Position numbers and translations under genes: made by a program. A DNA stretch of 64,000 nucleotides from Nevskiaceae bacterium (GTDB taxonomy: Bacteria > Pseudomonadota > Gammaproteobacteria > Steroidobacterales > Steroidobacteraceae): assembly GCA_024234075.1 (NCBI GenBank), contig JACKOV010000003.1, positions 434,001-498,000 on the forward strand, written 5' to 3'. Of this stretch, positions 45,291 through 52,730 are shown piece by piece. The notes beneath the pieces are model-generated. The model was not told the origin of the DNA. It saw nothing but the letters and a program-made list of their open reading frames with translations, and ran no database searches. Position 1 is the stretch's first letter; every line of letters starts with the position of its first letter.

Positions 45291-47039
45291 ATGATCAGTC
45301 TGGTTCGCCCCACTACATCGGCAGCTGCCGGGTTCCCGCTGCATGCCTTACTGCTTGCCGTGTTGCTCGTGTTGCCGCAACTGCTGTTCGCGCACGAGGG
45401 GCACGATCACGGGGAGGCCGCGCCGACCGCGGCCGCGTTGCCGGCGACGGCGGGCCGCGATGTCGTCGAGCTCAGCTCGGAACTCTACGAGACGCTGGTC
45501 GAAGCGCATGCCGATCGGCTCGACATCTGGCTCGATCGCTACGACAGCAACGAGCCGGTCAGCGGCGCCCGGCTGAGTGTCGCGCTGGGGGACGCGGCCG
45601 AGGTAGTGGCGACGGAAAACGCTCCGGGGCGATACACGGTGTCGATCACGCCGCTTGCGCCCGGCAGCACGACCCCGATCACACTGCTCGTCCAGGCCGA
45701 GCCGGGCGACGATCTCCTCGGCGGTACGCTCGAATCGATTGCGCCGGCCGATCCGGATCTCGCCGCCCGCGTCGGCGGCTGGTTCGCGGACAGCTGGCGT
45801 TGGGCACTGGGGCTGTTGGTGCTGAGCCTCGCGGCAGTGGGTGTCTCGCGCTGGCGGCGACAGCGCCTGCAGGTGCTGGCCGTCGGCATGCCCTTGCTCT
45901 TGCCCTTGCCTTGGGCTGCGCTGCTTGGCGCGGGGCTGCTGTTCGGATTGGCCGGGGTCGTCGCGGTGCCGGCAGTCGCCCACGAGGGCCACGATCACGC
46001 GGCGGAACCGGCCGCAGCGCCGCGGGTCGAGGCGGGTGGCGCGCGTCCGCAGCGGCTGGCGGACGGCAGTGTATTCGTGCCGAAGTCGACGCAGCACATC
46101 CTCGAGCTGCGCACCCAGGTGGCGGCGGCCGGTCCGACCTCGGAGTCGCTGCGTCTCGCCGGCGAAATCATCGGCGATCCGCGCGCCAGCGCCGCTTTGC
46201 AGACCTTGCAGGGCGGGCGGGTCGCGGGCAACGCCGGCCAATGGCCGGTGCTCGGCGCCACGGTGCACCGCGGCCAGGTGCTGCTGCGACTGACGCCGAG
46301 TGGTTCGGGCGGCGAGCGCGCGGCCACGGCCGCCGAGGCGGCACGGGTGGCCGCAGAGTTGACCCAGGCCCAGGCCGAACTGGCGCGCCTTGAAGGCCTC
46401 ACGGGTGTCGTGTCCCGGGCCGAGGTGGAGACGGTGCGGGCGCGGGTCACGAGCCTGCGCGCGCAGCGTGCGGCACTGGGCGCGCCGCTGGCCGCCGGCG
46501 GTGAAGCGATCGTCGCACCGATCGACGGCCTGATCGCGGCGATCGAGGCGCGTCCGGGTGCTGTCGCCGCCCCCGGCGAGACTTTGCTGACGGTGATCGA
46601 TCCGTCGCGCCTGTCGATCGAGGCACTGGCCTTCGATCCGGTCGCCGCTGCCGGCGTGACCCGCGCCAGCGTCGCGCTGCGCGACGGCACGAGCCTCGAG
46701 GCACGGCTGGTCGGTGTCGGTGCGCAACTGCGAGGCGGCGCCGTGCCGGTGCGGCTCGATCTCACGAAGGCCGCGCCGGGGCTGGTCGTGGGACAGCCCG
46801 TGACGGTATTCCTGGAGCGTTCCGTGACGGTGCCGGGTTTGCCGTTGCCGGTCGATGCGCTGGTGCGGCTGCCGAGCGGCGAACGCGTCGTCTACGAGAA
46901 GGTCTCGGCGGAGCGCTTCGTGCCGCGTGTCGTCCGGGTCCGCCAGATCTCCGCCGAGCATGTCGCGGTGCTGGCCGGCCTCGAGCCGGCGGCCCGCGTC
47001 GTGGTTCGCGGGGCCCCTCTGATCGCCCAGATCCGCTGA
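45291..47039 (+). CDS. RND efflux periplasmic adaptor with an N-terminal metal-binding, membrane-spanning extension
   Basis: Membrane-fusion (adaptor) subunit of the heavy-metal exporter. The 582 residues start with a signal (LLLAVLLVLPQLLFA) and HEGHDHGE at 35-42. A periplasmic domain reaches about 165, followed by a transmembrane helix (170-186), a basic loop (SRWRRQRLQ) and a second hydrophobic signal-like stretch (200-229) ending VPAVA, then a second HEGHDH at 231-236. The adaptor itself (about 255-582) has barrel, hairpin and beta domains: AELTQAQAELARLEGLTGVV is the helical hairpin and IVAPIDGLIAAIEARPG the lipoyl-like part. GAGG lies seven bases before ATG. Confidence 0.87.
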   Translation: MISLVRPTTSAAAGFPLHALLLAVLLVLPQLLFAHEGHDHGEAAPTAAALPATAGRDVVELSSELYETLVEAHADRLDIWLDRYDSNEPVSGARLSVALGDAAEVVATENAPGRYTVSITPLAPGSTTPITLLVQAEPGDDLLGGTLESIAPADPDLAARVGGWFADSWRWALGLLVLSLAAVGVSRWRRQRLQVLAVGMPLLLPLPWAALLGAGLLFGLAGVVAVPAVAHEGHDHAAEPAAAPRVEAGGARPQRLADGSVFVPKSTQHILELRTQVAAAGPTSESLRLAGEIIGDPRASAALQTLQGGRVAGNAGQWPVLGATVHRGQVLLRLTPSGSGGERAATAAEAARVAAELTQAQAELARLEGLTGVVSRAEVETVRARVTSLRAQRAALGAPLAAGGEAIVAPIDGLIAAIEARPGAVAAPGETLLTVIDPSRLSIEALAFDPVAAAGVTRASVALRDGTSLEARLVGVGAQLRGGAVPVRLDLTKAAPGLVVGQPVTVFLERSVTVPGLPLPVDALVRLPSGERVVYEKVSAERFVPRVVRVRQISAEHVAVLAGLEPAARVVVRGAPLIAQIR

Positions 47040-47070
47040 GCGGCGCACACCTGCCGCCCCGGAGCCCGTC

Positions 47071-50000
47071 ATGTTCAACCTGATCGTCACCGCGAGCCTG
47101 CGCAACCGCGTGTTCGTGCTCGCGGCCGCACTGCTGCTGATCGGCTTCGGCAGCTGGATCATTCCGCAGCTCAACATCGATGTGCTGCCAGATCTCAATC
47201 GTCCGACGGTGACGATCCAGATCGAAGCCGAGGGCCTCGCGCCGGAGGAGGTCGAGCAGCTGGTGACCTTTCCGATCGAGTCGGCGATGCAGGGTTTGCC
47301 GGGCGTGACCCGCGTGCGTTCGACTTCGAGCCTCGGCCTGTCGTTCATCTACGTGGAGTTCGAGTGGGGGGCGGACATCTACCGCGCACGCCAGCAGGTC
47401 GCCGAGCGGCTCGCGGCGGCGCAGGGCGCATTGCCGGAGAACATCCTCCCGACGATCGGGCCGATCTCCTCGATCATGGGCGAAATCATGCTGATCGCGG
47501 TCGCCGGCGAGCAGGCCGACCCGATGGCGCTGCGCGAGCTTGCCGATTTCACGGTCCGGCCGCGACTGCTGGCGATTCCCGGGGTCTCGCAGGTGATCCC
47601 GATCGGCGGGCTGGTGCGCGAATACCGGATCACGCCGGATCCGGCGCGGATGCGCCAGCTCGGCGTGACGCTCGAGGAGATCGAAGCCGCGGCTCAGGGT
47701 TTCTCGGCCAATGCCGGCGGCGGCTTCATCGATACGCGCTCCCAGCAGTTCGTGATCCGCACCCTGGGCCGCGAGCGCGATCCGGAAGCACTCGCCGGCC
47801 TGGTCGTCACCAGTCGCGATGGTGTGCCCATTCTGCTGAAGTCGGTGGCCGAGGTCGGCTTCGCGGCCCGGCCGCGTGTCGGCAGCGCCGGTTTCGACGG
47901 CCGGCCGGCGGTGGTGCTCGGCGTGCAGAAGCAGCCCGATGTCGACACCCTGGCGCTGACCCACGAGATCGAGGCCGCGCTGGAGGTGCTGCGCGCCACC
48001 CTGCCGCCGGAGATCACCACCCTGCAGGTGCAGTTCCGCCAGGCCAGCTTCATCGAGAACTCGATCGGCAACGTGCAGAAGGTGCTGCTCGAGGCGCTGC
48101 TGATCGTCGGAGTGGTGCTGTTCCTGTTCCTGATGAACGTCCGCACGACGCTGATCTCGCTGGTGGCGATTCCGATGTCGGTGTTCGTCACCGCGCTGGT
48201 GTTCTGGCTGTTCGGCCTGTCGATCAACACCATGACCCTGGGTGGGCTCGCGATCGCGATTGGCGAGCTGGTGGACGACGCCGTGGTCGACGTCGAGAAC
48301 ATCTTCCGCCGGATGCGCGAGAACCGCACGCGAGCGACGCCCCGGCCGCTGCTGAACGTGGTCGCCGCGGCCAGCCAGGAGGTGCGCTCGGGCATCCTCT
48401 ACGCGACCCTGATCATCGTGCTGGTGTTCGTGCCGCTGTTCGCGCTGACCGGCATCGAGGGGCAGTTGTTCGCACCGCTCGGCGTCGCCTACATCGTGTC
48501 GATTCTCGCCAGCCTGATGGTGTCGATCACGCTGACGCCAGTGCTCTGCTACTACCTGCTGCCGTCGCTGCGCAGCCTGGAGCAGCCCGAGTCGCGTCTG
48601 GTGCACACCCTCAAGGGCGGCTATTCGCGCCTGCTCGACTGGGCGCTGCCGCGGCATGCCCTGCTGCTCGGCACGGCCGGTCTCGCGATCCTGCTGGCGG
48701 TGGTCGGCGCGATGCGCCTGCCGAAGAGCTTCCTGCCGGACTTCAACGAAGGCACGAGCCTGATCACGCTGGCGTTCACGCCGGGCATCTCGATGCGCGA
48801 CTCCGAGCGGCTCGGTGCGGTCGCCGAGCGCCTGATCGGTGAGGTGCCGGAAGTCGTGTCCGTCAGCCGCCGCACCGGCCGCGCTGAACTGGACGAGCAT
48901 GCCGAGGGCGTGCACATGAACGAGCTCGACGTGAACCTGCGCGCCAGCGATCGCGATCGTGCCGAGGTGCTCGCCGACATCCGCGGCCGGCTTGAATCTC
49001 TGCCCGGCTCCGCGTCGCTCGGGCAACCGATCAGCCACCGCATCGACCATCTGCTCTCGGGCGTGCAGGCGGCGCTGGTCGTCAAGATCAGCGGCGACGA
49101 CCTCGATACCTTGCGTGCGCTCGGCGCCCAGGCGGAACAGTTGCTCGTGGGTACGCCGGGCCTCACCGACTTGCGGCTCGAGCGCCAGGTGCGTGCGCCG
49201 GAAATCCACGTGCGGGTCGACGAGGATGCCGCCCGTTTCCACGGTGTCACGCCGGCGCGCGTCGCGGAGCGGGTCGAGATGCTGGCGGGTGGTCGTCGGG
49301 TGGCCGAAGTCGTGGACGGCTCGCGCCGCTTCGCCGTGACGCTGCAGTTGCCCGAGGAGGCGCGTACCCCCGAGGGACTCGAAGCGGTGCTGATCGACAC
49401 ACCGCGCGGCGCAGTGCCGCTCGGCAAGCTGGCCAGTGTCGTGGAGGCCGACGGGCCCAACCAGGTGCAGCGCGAGGATGGGCGGCGGCGCATCGTGGTC
49501 TCCGGCAACAACACCGGCGCGGGTGCCGACGTGGTGGTCGCCGAAATGCAGCGGCGGCTCGCGGCGCTGCAACTGCCGGCAGGTTACACGCTGCGCATCG
49601 AAGGCCAGTTCCGCGCCCAGCAGGAAGCGGCGCGGATGATCGGCCTGCTGTCTCTGGTGTCGCTGACGCTGATCTTCCTGGTGCTGTACACGCGCTACCG
49701 CTCCGCCGCGCTGGCACTGATCGTCATGGGCAACGTGCCGCTGGCCCTGGTCGGCTCGGTCGCCGCGCTGTGGATCGCCGGCCTCGAGCTGTCGATCGCG
49801 GCGATGGTCGGTTTCATCACCCTGACGGGCATCACCGCACGCAATGGCATTCTCAAGATCAGCCACACGCTGAATCTCGTGCTCGGCGATGGCTTGCCGT
49901 TCGAGCGGGCCACCGTCCGTCGCGCCTGTCTCGAGCGCATGACGCCGGTGTTGATGACGGCCGTCTCGGCCGGCGTCGCGCTGCTGCCGTTGATGATCGG

Positions 50001-50187
50001 CGGCGACCAGCCGGGCAAGGAGATCCTGCATCCGGTCGCGGTGACGATCTTCGGCGGTTTGTTCACCGCCACCCTGCTCGATGCCGTGGTCACACCGACG
50101 CTGATCGAGCGCTACGGCGCCGCGGCGATTGCGCGTCTGCGCGAGGAGCGCGCGATCGCCGGCGATGCATCGGCCGGAGCTTATTGA
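47071..50187 (+). CDS. Heavy-metal efflux RND transporter, CzcA/CusA family
   Basis: Proton-driven inner-membrane pump of a tripartite heavy-metal exporter. The 1038 residues show the RND duplication: two sets of six transmembrane helices each with a large periplasmic loop. PDLNRPTVTIQIEAEGLAPE follows the first helix. The fourth transmembrane helix reads AIAIGELVDDAVVDVEN (394-410), with D402, D403 and E409 as likely proton-relay residues. This differs from the DFGxxxDGAVV pattern of CzcA and the AIGAMVDAAIV pattern of CusA, so the metal cannot be assigned. Gene order adaptor-pump-His-rich-outer channel fits one operon. Confidence 0.92.
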   Translation: MFNLIVTASLRNRVFVLAAALLLIGFGSWIIPQLNIDVLPDLNRPTVTIQIEAEGLAPEEVEQLVTFPIESAMQGLPGVTRVRSTSSLGLSFIYVEFEWGADIYRARQQVAERLAAAQGALPENILPTIGPISSIMGEIMLIAVAGEQADPMALRELADFTVRPRLLAIPGVSQVIPIGGLVREYRITPDPARMRQLGVTLEEIEAAAQGFSANAGGGFIDTRSQQFVIRTLGRERDPEALAGLVVTSRDGVPILLKSVAEVGFAARPRVGSAGFDGRPAVVLGVQKQPDVDTLALTHEIEAALEVLRATLPPEITTLQVQFRQASFIENSIGNVQKVLLEALLIVGVVLFLFLMNVRTTLISLVAIPMSVFVTALVFWLFGLSINTMTLGGLAIAIGELVDDAVVDVENIFRRMRENRTRATPRPLLNVVAAASQEVRSGILYATLIIVLVFVPLFALTGIEGQLFAPLGVAYIVSILASLMVSITLTPVLCYYLLPSLRSLEQPESRLVHTLKGGYSRLLDWALPRHALLLGTAGLAILLAVVGAMRLPKSFLPDFNEGTSLITLAFTPGISMRDSERLGAVAERLIGEVPEVVSVSRRTGRAELDEHAEGVHMNELDVNLRASDRDRAEVLADIRGRLESLPGSASLGQPISHRIDHLLSGVQAALVVKISGDDLDTLRALGAQAEQLLVGTPGLTDLRLERQVRAPEIHVRVDEDAARFHGVTPARVAERVEMLAGGRRVAEVVDGSRRFAVTLQLPEEARTPEGLEAVLIDTPRGAVPLGKLASVVEADGPNQVQREDGRRRIVVSGNNTGAGADVVVAEMQRRLAALQLPAGYTLRIEGQFRAQQEAARMIGLLSLVSLTLIFLVLYTRYRSAALALIVMGNVPLALVGSVAALWIAGLELSIAAMVGFITLTGITARNGILKISHTLNLVLGDGLPFERATVRRACLERMTPVLMTAVSAGVALLPLMIGGDQPGKEILHPVAVTIFGGLFTATLLDAVVTPTLIERYGAAAIARLREERAIAGDASAGAY

Positions 50188-50244
50188 AGTGAGTTGATTG
50201 TTCGTGGCGCACCGCGCCACATCGATTCGAACGAGGAGGTTGTG

Positions 50245-50766
50245 ATGAGAATGCTGAACGATTCGTGCCTGTGGACTCGCCGGCTGGCCTTTGCGATGTG
50301 CGCGGCATTTGCGGTAACCGCTGCGGCTGCGTCGCAATGGGATTTGACAGCAGATGATTACCATTCGCATCTGCTCAAATCGGACAAGAGCTTCGAATTG
50401 CATTTACATGACAAGGCGACACACGGCATCGTTGATACCTCGAAGGGCAAAGTAACGGCGATGCTGCTGGTCGGCGGCGCGCGCCAGGAGATCCCGATGC
50501 GGCAGAAGCAGGCGGGCATCCTGGTGGGCGATCGTGCTCTCGAGGGCGACTGGACACTGCTGTTTCGCGTCGAGGTGCCGGGTCGCAAGCTCGCGCAACT
50601 CCGGTATTCCTCGAAGATGCAGCCCAGCGGATCCGATGCCGGAGCGAAACACGACCATGCTGGACCTGACCACGACCACGACCATGACCACGACCATGAC
50701 CACGACCATGACGACGGCCACGATCGAGACCACGACCATCAGCATGACAAGACCGCCAAGAAATGA
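50245..50766 (+). CDS. Periplasmic His/Asp-rich metal-binding protein
   Basis: Probable periplasmic metal chaperone or buffer for the adjoining efflux pump. The 173 residues have a signal (LAFAMCAAFAVTAAAA), a beta-rich core with LLVGGARQEIPMRQKQAGIL and DWTLLFRVEVPGRKLAQL, and a C-terminal tail with at least eight His-Asp pairs (HDHDHDHDHDHDH) ending HQHDKTAKK. ATG 50245 follows GAGGAGG at 50233-50239; an in-frame GTG three bases earlier is possible. The tail DNA is a hexanucleotide repeat that runs to the start of the outer-membrane channel gene. Confidence 0.8.
   Translation: MRMLNDSCLWTRRLAFAMCAAFAVTAAAASQWDLTADDYHSHLLKSDKSFELHLHDKATHGIVDTSKGKVTAMLLVGGARQEIPMRQKQAGILVGDRALEGDWTLLFRVEVPGRKLAQLRYSSKMQPSGSDAGAKHDHAGPDHDHDHDHDHDHDHDDGHDRDHDHQHDKTAKK
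50668..50738 (+). repeat. Hexanucleotide tandem repeat GACCA(C/T)
   Basis: About ten copies of GACCAC or GACCAT with drift at the right end (GACGACGGCCACGATC). In the upstream gene's frame it encodes His-Asp pairs; in the frame of the following gene it would encode Thr with periodic Met codons. Copy number could change by replication slippage. Confidence 0.85.
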
Positions 50767-52039
50767 ATCGTCGGGTGCGCAGCGGGTCAGGGCGGGGGCG
50801 GCCGTACTGCTGCCGGCCTTGGCGCTGACTGGATTCCTCGCCGCGCCGGCCGCCGCACAGGCGTCTGCTGCCGTACTGACTCTCGAGCAGGCGCTGGCAC
50901 GGGCCAGTGAGCGCAGCCCGGTGCTGGCTGCGGCCGGCAGCGGCCGCGAGGTCGCCGCGGCACGGCTGCGCCAGGCGCGCGCCTGGGAGAATCCGACGCT
51001 GTCGGTCGAGGTCGAGAACGTTCTCGGCTCCGGCGAGTACGCCGATTTCGACGTTGCCGAAACCACCGTGGCCTTGTCGCAGCCGCTGCCTTGGGGTGGC
51101 GGCCGTGCGGCCGGCCGGCGCGGTGCGCGTGCCGGCGTGGCGCTGGCCGAAGTCGAGGCCGAGTGGGCCGCGCGCGAGGTGCGGCGCGAGGTGCTGATCG
51201 CCTATGCCGAGGCGATCGCGGCGGACCGGATCGCCGCGATCGAACGCGAGCGTGCGCAGATCGGCATCGCGACCCACGAAGCTGTCGACAAGCGTTTCGA
51301 TTCGGGGCTCGAATCGGCGCTGGAGCATTCGCGGGCCGTGGTGGAGACCAGCGACCTGCAGGCCGCTGCCCGCCGAGCGACGGCTGCGGCGCAGGCGCGT
51401 CGTCGCGCGCTCGCGGCACTGTGGCGCGAGGACCTGGTCAGCGAGCCGCTGGACGATGCCTGGTTCGACGCGGCCCCCGCCGGCAGCGTCGCGTCGCTTG
51501 CGGCCACCGGGTCCGGCAGCCGCGCGCATCCGCGGCTGGTGCGTGCGCAACTGCAGGTGGAGGTGGCCCGCGCGGCCTTCGAGGCGCAGCGCGGTGCGCG
51601 CTTCGAGGGTCTGGAGGCGACGGTCGGCACCCGGCGTTTCGCCGACGGGTCGGCCGGCAGCGAGCGCGCCTGGGTACTGGGCGTGTCGACGCCGCTGCCG
51701 CTCTGGGATCGAAATGGCGCGGCCATCGCCGAAGAGCGGGCCGCGCTGCTGGCTGCGGAGATCGAGGCGGAGCAGGCCGCGCGCCTCCTGCAGGATGAAC
51801 GCGAGCAGGCCATGGCCGAGCACGAGGCGGCGCGCATCGCCCACGATGCCCTGGTGAACAGCGGTGTGCCCGCGGCCCGTGCCGCAATGCAGCTCGCGCA
51901 ACAGGGCTACGAGGCCGGTCGGTTGTCGTTGCTGGAACGCCTGGATGCCGAGCGCGCGCTGTCCGATCTGCGCGAGCGGCTGGTGAACGCGCGCCTGGCG
52001 CTGCGCCGCACTGAGGCGGAGCTCGACAGTCTGCGCTGA
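50744..52039 (+). CDS. Outer-membrane efflux channel, CzcC/TolC family
   Basis: Outer-membrane component that lets metal leave the cell through the RND complex. The 431 residues have a signal (AGAAVLLPALALTGFLAAPA, then AA) and the two OEP repeats of TolC-like proteins. The N-terminal half has ALARASERSPVLAAAG and the C-terminal half LLERLDAERALSDLRERLVN, both typical. Helices are Ala/Arg/Glu-rich. Start ATG 50744 overlaps the His-rich gene by 23 bases and sits just after the repeat. In-frame ATG codons inside the repeat (Thr-Met-rich reading) would lengthen the leader and are disfavoured. Confidence 0.88.
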   Translation: MTRPPRNESSGAQRVRAGAAVLLPALALTGFLAAPAAAQASAAVLTLEQALARASERSPVLAAAGSGREVAAARLRQARAWENPTLSVEVENVLGSGEYADFDVAETTVALSQPLPWGGGRAAGRRGARAGVALAEVEAEWAAREVRREVLIAYAEAIAADRIAAIERERAQIGIATHEAVDKRFDSGLESALEHSRAVVETSDLQAAARRATAAAQARRRALAALWREDLVSEPLDDAWFDAAPAGSVASLAATGSGSRAHPRLVRAQLQVEVARAAFEAQRGARFEGLEATVGTRRFADGSAGSERAWVLGVSTPLPLWDRNGAAIAEERAALLAAEIEAEQAARLLQDEREQAMAEHEAARIAHDALVNSGVPAARAAMQLAQQGYEAGRLSLLERLDAERALSDLRERLVNARLALRRTEAELDSLR

Positions 52040-52081
52040 GTCCGGTGGACGACGGGCGCCGCGGATCGTCGGCGGCGCGAC

Positions 52082-52720
52082 TCAACCCTCGAGTACCGAG
52101 CGGTAGGCCTGTTCGAGCTCCTCCGGAGTCCGTACGCAGACGTTCAGATCTTTCAACAGGCCGTCGCTGAGGCCGTAGACCCAGCCGTGCACCTGCAGCG
52201 ACTTGCCGCGGTCCCAGGCGCTTTGCACGATGGTGGTCCGGCAGACGTTCAAGACCTGTTCGATCACGTTCAGCTCGCACAGGCGGTCGAGGCGCGCCGC
52301 ATCGTCGGGCAGGCGTTCGAGCTGTGCCTGATGCTTGCGGATGACGTCCTGCACATGCCGCAGCCAGTTGTCGATCAGGCCGGACCGGCGGTCCTGGTAG
52401 GCGGCCTGCACGCCACCGCAGCCGTAGTGGCCGCAGACGATCACGTGTTCGACGTCGAGCACGTCGACCGCGTACTGCAGTACCGACAGGCAGTTGAGAT
52501 CGGTCTGCACGACCACGTTGGCGACGTTGCGGTGGACGAACATCTCGCCCGGCAGCAGGTCGACGATCTCGTTGGCGGGTACGCGGCTGTCGGCACAGCC
52601 GATCCAGAGATAGTCCGGCGATTGCTGTCGGGCCAGCTTGGCGAAGAACTCCGGGTCGGCGTCGGTGACCTTGCGGGCCCACCGGACGTTCTGCTTGAAG
52701 AGATCGCTGAGACTGCGCAT
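52082..52720 (-). CDS. can: Beta-class carbonic anhydrase Can
   Basis: Zinc enzyme that interconverts CO2 and bicarbonate, supplying bicarbonate for biosynthesis. The 212 residues carry the zinc and dyad motif CADSR (residues 42-46) and HYGCGG (near 98-103), giving ligands Cys, Asp, His and Cys. MRSLSDLFKQNVRWA is the usual N terminus of the clade with E. coli Can, and ATG 52720 starts there. It converges with the efflux channel gene (42 bases between stops). Its start is 10 bases downstream of the end of the S9 peptidase gene, so the two may be co-transcribed. Confidence 0.95.
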   Translation of the reverse strand: MRSLSDLFKQNVRWARKVTDADPEFFAKLARQQSPDYLWIGCADSRVPANEIVDLLPGEMFVHRNVANVVVQTDLNCLSVLQYAVDVLDVEHVIVCGHYGCGGVQAAYQDRRSGLIDNWLRHVQDVIRKHQAQLERLPDDAARLDRLCELNVIEQVLNVCRTTIVQSAWDRGKSLQVHGWVYGLSDGLLKDLNVCVRTPEELEQAYRSVLEG

Positions 52721-52730
52721 GGCCTGAAGC

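Noticed and set aside
46762..50403. A 1213-codon open frame antisense to the RND pump gene
   Set aside because: Its translation is almost entirely Arg, His, Gln, Asp and Ala with no domain, and it mirrors the codon bias of the real gene on the other strand.
50668..50738. CRISPR-like repeat array
   Set aside because: The repeat is a six-base in-frame unit within a coding tail, with no spacers.
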